DNA from: Marinifilum sp. D737
GTDB taxonomy: Bacteria; Bacteroidota; Bacteroidia; Bacteroidales; Marinifilaceae
Reading direction: 5' to 3'
Assembly (NCBI RefSeq): GCF_026672275.1
Contig: NZ_JANQCD010000017.1
Span: 1 to 64,000, forward strand
DNA: 64,000 nt
Position 1 is the stretch's first letter, and each line of letters begins with the position of its first letter. The notes beneath the pieces were generated by a model. The model was not told where the DNA came from. It saw only the letters and a list, made by a program, of their open reading frames with translations, and searched no databases. The translations under genes were made by a program, and so were the position numbers. Shown piece by piece: positions 15,756 through 23,688 of the stretch.

Positions 15756-16903
15756 ACTAGTTTTTTGTAGTTTAGCTTGTTGTTAACCAGCGCTTTGTTC
15801 ATGAATTCATCCAAATTGAATTCATGAAAAGATGGGAGCTTTAGGATTCCTGATAGTTTAAATTCACTTAAGAGTTGTTTATTTGATCCATTCCCTTGGT
15901 ATTCTTTTACGTTAAATGAGAAGCCCTCAGTATCGTTTATTAGCTCTTGTGGAAGTTTATTTACAATGAGGTATATTTTCCCATCATATACTTTAAATGT
16001 AACAGGAGATTTAAACCTTTCAATGTTTTCATGCTTTACTTCTACATGAAATAATCGATTATTTGTTGCCTTAAATTCATAATGCTCAGCAAGACCTAAC
16101 ATTGCTCTTCCAAACCTAAAAATCTCATCATTGGTATCATACAATACTTTATTTTGATATTTTCGGTTCTCATATTTACTCATTAGGAAAATCTTTTCAT
16201 TTCGTTTGCTCAAATGTTCCATTAATTTTCTTTTAATAAATGGTTTATCCCATTTAAGTCCTTTGTCGTTAAAATGATAGAATAATTGTGATTTTTCATA
16301 TCCGTGAAAGTTCTTTCCACTTTTTATTAAACTCCAATCTCTACTAATTACATTTTTGTAGAAATAATCGTCTAATTGAGTATCTGATTTTAGATTATAC
16401 TCATCACCATTATTATTATAGTTTTTGACATATACATCAAGTTTGCAGTTTTTTAGGATATCTGTAATGTTTGAATCTTCCACAGAATAACAACCATAAC
16501 CTTTACTTTGCCTTTTGCCAAAATTGTGTAAAACAAAGAATTGACGGATTTTCTTTTCGATCATTTCCTTAAGAGGGAAAAAGAAGGTTTGTATAATTAT
16601 CCGATTATCATTGATATTGTTGTATGAGCTTATAGCATCTTCTTTGTCTTTTGGAGTATAAGCAATTACTTTATGTGTTTTTTTATTAATCAGAGGAATT
16701 ATTTTTACTTTATAATCCAAAGCCCCCTGTTGCCCAGGAATAAGCCATTCTTCATAATCGGTGCCTTCTTGTTTAAATTTCTCAATTAAGAATTTATCCA
16801 GTTTGGGTTTTAGTTCTGTAGCCCGTAATGTAGCTCCATCCTGTGTCGGCTGGAAGTGAATAATAGGGGTATGCTGTTTTAGTGTAAAGCTTAGTTTATG
16901 CAT
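15752..16903 (-). CDS. cmr1: Type III-B RAMP protein Cmr1
   Basis: 383 aa from ATG 16903; a TTG at 16921 would overlap corA. The N-terminus LSFTLKQHTPIIHFQPTQ with GATLRATELKPKLDKF is the Bacteroidota Cmr1 form. A later FGKRQSKGYGCY is the RAMP Gly-rich loop. Cmr1 sits at the 3' crRNA end of the complex and affects target binding. It starts 4 nt after the corA stop and overlaps cmr2 by 4 bp, firmly inside the operon. Confidence 0.88.
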   Translation of the reverse strand: MHKLSFTLKQHTPIIHFQPTQDGATLRATELKPKLDKFLIEKFKQEGTDYEEWLIPGQQGALDYKVKIIPLINKKTHKVIAYTPKDKEDAISSYNNINDNRIIIQTFFFPLKEMIEKKIRQFFVLHNFGKRQSKGYGCYSVEDSNITDILKNCKLDVYVKNYNNNGDEYNLKSDTQLDDYFYKNVISRDWSLIKSGKNFHGYEKSQLFYHFNDKGLKWDKPFIKRKLMEHLSKRNEKIFLMSKYENRKYQNKVLYDTNDEIFRFGRAMLGLAEHYEFKATNNRLFHVEVKHENIERFKSPVTFKVYDGKIYLIVNKLPQELINDTEGFSFNVKEYQGNGSNKQLLSEFKLSGILKLPSFHEFNLDEFMNKALVNNKLNYKKLV

Positions 16904-16907
16904 GGTT

Positions 16908-18596
16908 TTATTGTTTATCAATTTTGGCAGAGTTGTTTCTTTTGAAGATTTTGAGTTTAAATACGTTAATTAATAACCAGGTTAATAACAAAGAAATGAC
17001 TACGATCGTTCCTATTCCGAATACAAATGGGATATAGATTTCTCCATTAAAAAGAAGGGATGGGATTTCTTCATATTTAGGCATTATATTGATTCCAAGA
17101 ATTCCCGCCAATAGGGAAGGAGGAAGAAATAAAACACCTATTATGGTAATTTTTGTAATTAGTTCATTTTGATCTCGATCGATTTCTTGTTGTATTTTAT
17201 CGTAAGCCAAAGAGGCAAACTGGTAAATTTCATCTATTTCTCTTTTAAGATCTGCAATTTCTCTTTCAATTCTCATGTTCTCCTGAAGCATATCATAAAG
17301 TTCTATTCCTTGATCTTGTGCTGTAATTTCGCGGAAATACATCTTGTTTATAAATTTTAAATATGACTCGTTGATTTCTTCAATTTCCGGATGTTTTTCC
17401 TTTATGTTTCTGGAAATTCGGGCAACCTCGTTTGAATACTTTAAAACAGATGCACGTTGCATCAGACATAACACTACCATTTGATAATATATTGTAGTTG
17501 CATGTGTTGATATGATTTCTCTTCCAAAATATTCTGTATTGGTTAATCCTACCAGTGAATATCTGGATACTCCCCATAGGGTGCCATCTTCAGTAAATCG
17601 TTCATATGTATGCTTCATGTTTTCACGGCGAAGCATATTTTTATTGGCGCATGTCAAACTTTTCCCATCTATGAAAATATACTTGTACCAAAACTCATTG
17701 GTGTGATAATTGTATTCCGTATCAAATCCAGCTTGTCTATGTTCTTTCAATTCATTGATCATCCAATCATTTCCAAACCAGCAAATCGTAAACATACGAT
17801 CATCAATAATAGGACGAATGCAAATTTGTCCATATTGTAAATTACGAGTTGAGCTGTGAAATATGACCTGATCATTGGTATTAAAAAGCTCTAATATAAA
17901 ATTTGGCAATTGAATGGGATGGCTGGCAATGGTTAACATGTCATCGTGGCAATTCTGTTGCAAATTATATCTGCTAAAATCTTCTATTATGTTTTTCCCA
18001 TTAATGTTCAGTTGTATTTTATCTGCTAAAAAACTTCTTTTGATAATGCTTGTAGAATCCTTTCCGTCACTCGATAAAAATTGAGGATATATTCTTCTTC
18101 CAAAATCATTAATTTGTAGAATAGATTCTTTTTCTTTGTAAATGTTATTCTCAAGATGATATGATAGTAAACCAACGCCATTGCTAAAAACATGAAGGAA
18201 AATTTTCTTCATATTTAGTTGGTATACACCTGTAGTCTTCTCATCAGTTTTAATATGAATATGGTAGCTGGCATCCTGTCCGAGATTATAAGTGAAATGC
18301 TTTACAATATTTTCTCGATTTTCTATTTCATCATATAAGGCATCTCTAACGTAGTCATAGAAGTATACATACTCGTTATAATTTACAAATTCATCAATAT
18401 AATACCCTTTAAGAGATTGATCCTTGGCTGAATAAAAATCCCAATTTTCTTTATTCAGTGCTTTTTCAAACTGATTAATATTTATTCTCTTATTTATTGA
18501 AAGGTTTTCTAGGTTGGTTTCATTTTCAGTAACTGAATCCCATCTAAAGGGAAATAGAAAGATGTGTTTGCTATAGATTACAGATTTCTTCGACAT
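16908..18596 (-). CDS. corA: CRISPR-associated CorA-type membrane effector
   Basis: 562 aa from ATG 18596; a GTG at 18662 gives 22 more residues and a 92-bp overlap. A large soluble N-terminal domain (about 470 aa) is followed by a long charged helix (ENMRIEREIADLKREIDEIY). Two membrane helices then occur (IIGVLFLPPSLLAGILGINI and YIPFVFGIGTIVVISLLLTW). Between them GIN replaces the GMN loop of CorA Mg2+ channels. This is the layout of type III-linked CorA proteins, which in B. fragilis are opened by SAM-AMP and damage the membrane. Its place between the DHH protein and cmr1 supports an effector role rather than housekeeping magnesium transport. Confidence 0.9.
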   Translation of the reverse strand: MSKKSVIYSKHIFLFPFRWDSVTENETNLENLSINKRININQFEKALNKENWDFYSAKDQSLKGYYIDEFVNYNEYVYFYDYVRDALYDEIENRENIVKHFTYNLGQDASYHIHIKTDEKTTGVYQLNMKKIFLHVFSNGVGLLSYHLENNIYKEKESILQINDFGRRIYPQFLSSDGKDSTSIIKRSFLADKIQLNINGKNIIEDFSRYNLQQNCHDDMLTIASHPIQLPNFILELFNTNDQVIFHSSTRNLQYGQICIRPIIDDRMFTICWFGNDWMINELKEHRQAGFDTEYNYHTNEFWYKYIFIDGKSLTCANKNMLRRENMKHTYERFTEDGTLWGVSRYSLVGLTNTEYFGREIISTHATTIYYQMVVLCLMQRASVLKYSNEVARISRNIKEKHPEIEEINESYLKFINKMYFREITAQDQGIELYDMLQENMRIEREIADLKREIDEIYQFASLAYDKIQQEIDRDQNELITKITIIGVLFLPPSLLAGILGINIMPKYEEIPSLLFNGEIYIPFVFGIGTIVVISLLLTWLLINVFKLKIFKRNNSAKIDKQ

Positions 18597-19329
18597 AGTA
18601 TTCAATATTTTGCTCAGTTTGGGTTTTACTATTTGTGATTCCGAAAAAACTTTTGTTGCCACCGTAATAGGCAGTTTTTTTATGGATTAAATTGAAGTAT
18701 TTTTTGATAAGGATGTTAGTTTTAATAGTTCCATAATAACACAATTGGTCGTCAGTATAAACAATCAGTTCTTTATATTGTCCAAAAAGTCTATCGCTTA
18801 TGGTGCTAAACTTCGAAGTTTCAGATTTAACTATTGTAATATCATTTTTTATGCTTTTGTTTTTTATTGCCTCTATTGCAAGTAGTTCGTCTTCTGGACT
18901 AACTCCTTGTGCAGCTCTGTCATTTTTTCTAATGTCAGCAATTTGTTCTTTAGTCGCACCTAATTCCTGCATGCCTGGAATATAGTTGGCATCATTGGCT
19001 GCAACCAGTTTTTGATATTTATTTAATTCAATATTCAACAATTCTGCCACTTGCTCCAAAGAAGTAGGGTAGTGTGTTTTTTCGTTGTGGTGGTCTATAG
19101 AAATATAGTTGTTTGGTGTTTCAATATCTTCATTTAATTCAATACCATATATTTTTGCTTCAGGATTCAATTCAAGTACATGAACATAGGAGCTTAGATT
19201 AGCGCCCCAGTTTAGTTTTTGGTCAAATATCTCTGTACCTTCATTATATCCATTGTCTAATAGTAGTTTTTTTATTGTTATCATTTCGAGGTCATAACCA
19301 CCTAATAGGAATATTTTGGTTTCCATCAT
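18571..19329 (-). CDS. nrN: DHH-type phosphoesterase, NrN-like (signal degrader)
   Basis: 252-aa protein, first gene of the type III-B operon. The motif YISIDHHNEKTHYP carries DHH at residues 79-81, the metal site of DHH/nanoRNase phosphoesterases. VAANDANYIPGMQELG follows as a second Asp-bearing segment. In B. fragilis a DHH-family enzyme (NrN) next to corA cleaves SAM-AMP and so turns the response off. The same order here supports that function. It lacks an obvious N-terminal HxDxDG motif of standard DHH enzymes, a feature worth checking. Its end overlaps the corA start by 26 bp. Confidence 0.88.
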   Translation of the reverse strand: MMETKIFLLGGYDLEMITIKKLLLDNGYNEGTEIFDQKLNWGANLSSYVHVLELNPEAKIYGIELNEDIETPNNYISIDHHNEKTHYPTSLEQVAELLNIELNKYQKLVAANDANYIPGMQELGATKEQIADIRKNDRAAQGVSPEDELLAIEAIKNKSIKNDITIVKSETSKFSTISDRLFGQYKELIVYTDDQLCYYGTIKTNILIKKYFNLIHKKTAYYGGNKSFFGITNSKTQTEQNIEYYVEEICNL

Positions 19330-19577
19330 ATCTCTGGTTGATATTTTTTTAATAGATAATCCAAGCTTTATAATTGATATTATACTAAGGAGTAAAATCT
19401 TGATAATGATTTTATACTTTTTTTAATGTTCACTAAAATTAGAAAAAAAAATAAATTATTAATATATTAAGTAAGAAAATGTTATGTATTAATGGATAAG
19501 AGGTAAATCGATTTTAATTGAGATAAGGACGCACTAGCTGAATTAAAAAATGTTTCTGTGAAACTTCATTTTCTTTA
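19330..19577. promoter_or_regulatory. Divergent region: type III-B operon promoter and putative leader of array 2
   Basis: About 250 bp, very AT-rich. It lies between the minus-strand operon start and the first repeat of array 2 on the plus strand, so it should contain both the operon promoter and the array leader. No unambiguous -33/-7 pair can be defended. Confidence 0.45.
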
Positions 19578-19834
19578 ATCTTGAGGTGTATGGAGCGCTA
19601 CGGCGTATTGAGACTTTCTTTGAAAATATTGTGTAGGGTTGATTCCGTGTCTTGGGGTATATTGAGCGCTACGGCGTATTGAGACTTTTCATAACACATA
19701 ATTTTTAGTGAATTAATTATGTCTTGGGGTATATTGAACGCTACGGCGTATTGAGACTCAAAATCCCAAAAGAGAAAACCCGAAGAACCAAGCCTTGAGG
19801 TATATTGAGCGCTACGGCGTATTGAGATTGAGAC
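19578..19834 (+). CRISPR. CRISPR array 2 (4 repeats, 3 spacers)
   Basis: The same repeat as array 1, starting at 19578, 19649, 19721 and 19792, with spacers of 34, 35 and 34 nt. Repeats are more variable: the first reads gaggtgtatggagcg, and copies 2 and 3 read cttggggtat. Copy 3 also has tgaacg instead of tgagcg. The last copy has a 6-bp duplication at its end (attgagattgagac). The orientation is the same as array 1, opposite to the cmr operon between them. The conserved 3' end again gives handle ATTGAGAC. The number of substitutions suggests an ageing array. Confidence 0.96.
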
Positions 19835-19836
19835 AC

Positions 19837-19874
19837 AAAAAAATCCTGTGAGTACGAACTCACAGGATTTTTTT
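19837..19874. terminator. Perfect 17-bp hairpin, bidirectional terminator
   Basis: Arms aaaaaaatcctgtgagt and actcacaggattttttt with loop acga. A T-run follows the stem on both strands. It lies between the end of CRISPR array 2 (plus) and the stop of the acyltransferase gene (minus), the same arrangement as the palindrome after array 1. Confidence 0.9.
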
Positions 19875-19891
19875 GAATAGAAATATTTCTT

Positions 19892-20482
19892 TTAGAGATC
19901 AATTTTGCGATCATTCGCATGCTTGGTAATTTTATACTCAGCATTCTCTTTTTCGCTGTAGTACAGGCAATAATCTTCCTCTTCCTCGATTCGTTTCATA
20001 GGAGTACCTGTTTTGTCTACATACCCACAAATTCGGGCTGGATTTCCTTTTACCATTGCATGATCGGGTACGTTTTTTGTGACAACCGAACCGGCAGCAA
20101 CCATACACCATTCTCCCAGATTTATTCCACAAACAATAATGGCTCCTGCGCCTATGGATGCTCCTTTTTTTACCAGGGTTTCACTTAAGGTCCAGTCGGT
20201 TGAGGACTTTAGTTTTTCATCTGTGGTGATGGAACGAGGGTATTTGTCATTGGTGAAAACGGCATTGGGTCCTACAAAAACTCCTTCTTCAAGCCTAACT
20301 CCATGAGGAATCATCACATTGTTCTGAATTTTTGTGTTCTTACCGATGCTAACCCCTTCATCAACAAACGAGAAGTAGTGAATTTTGCAATTGTCTCCTA
20401 TTTGGGCATGATCTGCTATAACTACAAAATCATCTACAATTACATTTTCTCCTATTATGGCTTTTGGACTTATGTTTTTCAT
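19892..20482 (-). CDS. Left-handed beta-helix acyltransferase (WbpD/WlbB-like)
   Basis: 196-aa hexapeptide-repeat protein. Repeats of the IGENVIV / IGDNCKI / IGKNTKI type form a left-handed beta-helix trimer. The segment VFTNDKYPRS and the coil IGAGAIIVCGINLGEWCMVA followed by GSVVTKNVPDHAMVKGNPA match acetyl-CoA-dependent sugar N-acetyltransferases, closest in style to WbpD/WlbB. A charged C-terminal tail follows. It is separated from the capsule genes by 10 kb, so its substrate is unknown. It lies 61 bp after the large membrane protein gene and may be cotranscribed with it. Confidence 0.85.
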   Translation of the reverse strand: MKNISPKAIIGENVIVDDFVVIADHAQIGDNCKIHYFSFVDEGVSIGKNTKIQNNVMIPHGVRLEEGVFVGPNAVFTNDKYPRSITTDEKLKSSTDWTLSETLVKKGASIGAGAIIVCGINLGEWCMVAAGSVVTKNVPDHAMVKGNPARICGYVDKTGTPMKRIEEEEDYCLYYSEKENAEYKITKHANDRKIDL

Positions 20483-20543
20483 GAATTCATTAATTTATGA
20501 TATCAGCTTTAAGCTGAAATCCTGTATGGTTTGTTCTTGTTGG

Positions 20544-22952
20544 TTAATACTGAATGTCTGCAATAAGAACATCTTCTCTTACAAGGGCCAGTTGAAGTCC
20601 CATAATTTCATAGGGGTGGATGCGGTTAAAATTGCTATCGTAAGCTAAAAATTGGTTCAATGCTTTCTCCACATCAATAGAGTCCCCTTCCAGAATAAAG
20701 GTTTTACAATTTTTGCCCTTCTTCATGTTGTGCTGTTCTTTTTGCAATGCTTCTATAATTTTATTATATAGCGGTTTATGCTTCTGGTTAATTTGTATTT
20801 TTTCTGCATTTTGATCCATTCCAGGTCTGTTAAGAACAGTCCAATAGAAGTCGCCATGATATTCCAAAAGATCATAAAGCTGAAACTTGGTGTCGATTAC
20901 CAATTTACCAACTTGTGCATTTTGATACTGATCTTTATGCTGTTCAGAGCATTTTTTAAAGAAAGGATCCCTGCTGTTAAAATCAGAGTCAATTTTGATT
21001 TTCAAATCGGTAAGATTTTCAACAAAGGAACAATTGATTATTTTGATTTTACCTTGGGAAAGCTCATAGCTAACCTGAAATTTAACTCTCAATTTTGAGA
21101 TATCGTACTTTTCCAATTGGTACAATAAAAAGAATAGCTTATCATGATAAAGGTCCAATTTACTGGATATAGGGAAATAGCTTACTGGATATTCCGTATT
21201 GTGATCCTCTTTTCTGATGGAGCAATAAGGTTTCTGCATCAGGTGAAAATTGGATATGCTTTGTTCAGGCTGATTTGTTGGATCGGTAATGATAAAGTTT
21301 AAGCCTAAATTGGCATTTGCATCCTTATTTGTTTTTACAAAGCCGGTTGATTGAATTACTTTGACATCGCCATGCCACTGAGGTAAAATGGGTTTGAAAC
21401 TTTTGAAACGTCTCTTCCCGTTTTTTCTGTCTTTTAAATTGTGAAGTATGATGGTGACACCAATTTCAAGGCCAATGGCTGCAACAAACCACCATATAAA
21501 CTCTTCGAGTATTAATATGATTTTATGGCTGTATGAGCCATTGATTTGGATTAATTCCCAATTCAAAACAGAAAAAGAATTGTTTGGATTTATTCCCGCT
21601 GTTTCAGCTACCTGATAACGCCAGGTAAGAAGTACGGCAACAATGATAATATTTACAAGTGCCGCAATAAAGTATTCTCCGTATATCGAGAGCTTTAATC
21701 GTCTTAGGATAGAACGCTGAATCACAAGATGGGCAAAATTTAACCATTTGAGGGAGGCGATATCCATTTTGCCGGCACGGTAAACGTATTCTTTAATTTT
21801 ATTTTCATCGCTAACCAGTTTTATTAGTTTAAACGGATTGCGTGATTTTGGGAATGGAACAATGAGTAAATCATCCATTTCAAGGTATTTGTCCTGACCA
21901 GGATAAATTTGCAGTTGTTCAATGCTGATGCTTTTGGGCAATGTATACAAAGCACTAACGCCTATTTCACCATTAAAGGTTTCGATGGCAAAATCGTGGA
22001 ATTCGATATTGGCATTTGAGATGTTTTTGGCACGATACCCAATTTCTTCTTCAATTCCACGTTTAACACAGGAATGCAAACAGTATAGGTTGTGATCTGA
22101 CTCAGGTTCATAGTCGGTTATGGAAAAAGTTTCGTTTACAGGTACATGGATCAGGCCATTTTTCATCTCTTCTACTTTTCCAGATCTGGCACACAAAAGA
22201 AAATGGTGTTTTTTGTTGCTGTCATATCCGTGAATGCTGATATCCAAGCCGAATGATGAAAACAAATACTTTAAACACTTAAAGATATACCTGAATTTTT
22301 TCGACTTTTTATTGTATTGATCAAGCAGAAAGATCAGCTCATCGAACAATGCCTTGTTTTCCCTATAGATTTCTTTAAAAACCAGCCAGGTGAAATGATC
22401 TGTTTTGTACAAACCCAATTCCACTTTCCCATTCTTTTTTTCATAGCTGTAAACCCCCAGTTTGTCACCATTAAACTGGTAGTTGTTTTGCGATGATAAA
22501 TTGCGGTTCAGTTTTTCGATATTTCTTTTTATGGCTTCGAAGGAGTAGGCCTCAATTAAGGATTCTACAATTCCTTTTTGGGTACTTTCCAATAGGATGG
22601 AATTGATTACATTGGCATTGAGAATATCATTGTAATAATTTCTTATACAATTCACCTTTTCTTCCAGTATGTCATCTGGCAATTCAGTATTTCGATTCTC
22701 GTAATTCTGTTCATAATTGCCATTTGTCAGATAAAATTCCTCACTGTCACTAATCGATGAAGGAGCAAAATCGGTATCTTTTTCCAGGAGTTTTACAGCC
22801 TTTACTTTGCGTAGCATTCGAGCCTGTAGCCAAAGAATTATTTGATTTGGCAGGTAAAAGAACTTCCGATATAAATTAAAGTGAATTGCAATAATTAGCA
22901 GAATGGTAGGAATAGTGATACAAGCTATTCGGATTAAAATCTCGTTGTGCAT
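20544..22952 (-). CDS. Large membrane protein with degenerate Nudix-like segment, function unknown
   Basis: 802 aa. An N-terminal membrane helix (IACITIPTILLIIAIHF) is followed by a long soluble region. Near residue 300 the segment VKRGIEEEIGYRA resembles the REUXEEXGU core of a Nudix box, but the first Glu is Gly and the upstream Gly and Glu positions do not match, so hydrolase activity is doubtful. Two further membrane helices (YFIAALVNIIIVAVLLTWRY and FIWWFVAAIGLEIGVTIIL) lie near residues 425-500. A 300-aa soluble C-terminal region of unknown type ends the protein. I do not recognise the family. It lies next to the CRISPR region on the same strand as the cmr operon, but is separated from it by array 2 and a terminator. 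Confidence 0.75.
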   Translation of the reverse strand: MHNEILIRIACITIPTILLIIAIHFNLYRKFFYLPNQIILWLQARMLRKVKAVKLLEKDTDFAPSSISDSEEFYLTNGNYEQNYENRNTELPDDILEEKVNCIRNYYNDILNANVINSILLESTQKGIVESLIEAYSFEAIKRNIEKLNRNLSSQNNYQFNGDKLGVYSYEKKNGKVELGLYKTDHFTWLVFKEIYRENKALFDELIFLLDQYNKKSKKFRYIFKCLKYLFSSFGLDISIHGYDSNKKHHFLLCARSGKVEEMKNGLIHVPVNETFSITDYEPESDHNLYCLHSCVKRGIEEEIGYRAKNISNANIEFHDFAIETFNGEIGVSALYTLPKSISIEQLQIYPGQDKYLEMDDLLIVPFPKSRNPFKLIKLVSDENKIKEYVYRAGKMDIASLKWLNFAHLVIQRSILRRLKLSIYGEYFIAALVNIIIVAVLLTWRYQVAETAGINPNNSFSVLNWELIQINGSYSHKIILILEEFIWWFVAAIGLEIGVTIILHNLKDRKNGKRRFKSFKPILPQWHGDVKVIQSTGFVKTNKDANANLGLNFIITDPTNQPEQSISNFHLMQKPYCSIRKEDHNTEYPVSYFPISSKLDLYHDKLFFLLYQLEKYDISKLRVKFQVSYELSQGKIKIINCSFVENLTDLKIKIDSDFNSRDPFFKKCSEQHKDQYQNAQVGKLVIDTKFQLYDLLEYHGDFYWTVLNRPGMDQNAEKIQINQKHKPLYNKIIEALQKEQHNMKKGKNCKTFILEGDSIDVEKALNQFLAYDSNFNRIHPYEIMGLQLALVREDVLIADIQY

Positions 22953-23384
22953 AAAAAAGGGGTCTTAATTAGATGGACAGGTGTTTTTCAATTTATTAGC
23001 CCTGTAATTTCTAAAAAAATAAATAATTATGCAACTTATTATTTAAGATAATTATTTTATTTTTTAAAAGTTTTTGCCTGCCAGTACAAATTAATTTTTG
23101 CCCATGAATTTAGGTCTATAAAGTCTGAAAACTGAAATGCTTATCTTTGAGGTCCTCCCATTAATAAAATTGACAAAGAACCTCTTTGTACCAATATGAG
23201 TGGCACAAATTCGAGTGACTTATGCCTTTCACGCCATTGAAGAAATATTTATGAATGCAGTTGTCTTTACTGCGAGGAGCTTGGAGGTGCATTGCAAATG
23301 GAGTGGTGAGACATAAGGAGGCTTGTATCTTTTTTATCTCAATAAATAGCTTAAATATTATCCAATATTAGTATTAATTTGTAT
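22953..23384. other. Intergenic region between divergent genes
   Basis: About 430 bp. It should hold the promoters of the membrane protein gene (minus) and of hipBA (plus). No convincing ORF or RNA is seen. The stretch 23340-23384 is AT-rich and contains tatcc and aatatta elements that may belong to hipBA control. Confidence 0.4.
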
Positions 23385-23408
23385 ATTTAGCTAAAATATT
23401 AGCTAAAT
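23385..23408 (+). promoter_or_regulatory. Probable HipB operator dyad overlapping the hipB start
   Basis: A perfect inverted repeat, atttagctaa - aata - ttagctaaat, ends on the first two bases of the hipB ATG. HipB-type antitoxins bind such dyads to repress their own operon. Overlap with the start codon region would block transcription or initiation directly. Confidence 0.65.
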
Positions 23409-23685
23409 GTATTCGGTTTCTACAACACCATACGAAATGAGTAAAGCTTTGGCAGAACGTCACAAAGCTTTGCGTAAAAGATTAAAATTGTCTCAGTCAG
23501 AAATGGCAGAACGCTCCGGAGTTTCTCTGGGAAGTTTGAAACGTTTTGAATCCACAGGAAAAATTTCCTTGGAATCACTATTAAAGTTGGCTCACCTACT
23601 CAACCGCCTGGAGGATTTTAATAAGCTGTTTCAAGCCCGGGAGGATCAATCCCATATAGAGAATTTATTTACCTCAAACTTATAG
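23407..23685 (+). CDS. hipB: HipB-like antitoxin (XRE-type HTH)
   Basis: 92-aa DNA-binding protein. The helix-turn-helix is clear: RLKLSQSEMAERSGVSLGSL followed by KRFESTGKISLESLLKLAHL, the Cro/XRE pattern. In HipBA systems the antitoxin represses the operon and binds the kinase toxin. It is immediately upstream of hipA (3-bp gap) and behind a matching dyad operator. Length is normal for HipB. Confidence 0.88.
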   Translation: MYSVSTTPYEMSKALAERHKALRKRLKLSQSEMAERSGVSLGSLKRFESTGKISLESLLKLAHLLNRLEDFNKLFQAREDQSHIENLFTSNL

Positions 23686-23688
23686 GTC

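Noticed and set aside
16908-18596. Housekeeping CorA magnesium transporter
   Set aside because: Long N-terminal domain, GIN loop and placement inside the cmr operon favour a CRISPR effector.
19741-19944. Minus-strand ORF reaching into CRISPR array 2
   Set aside because: It spans repeats, spacers and the terminator, and its SQYAVALNIPQG piece is again the CRISPR repeat.
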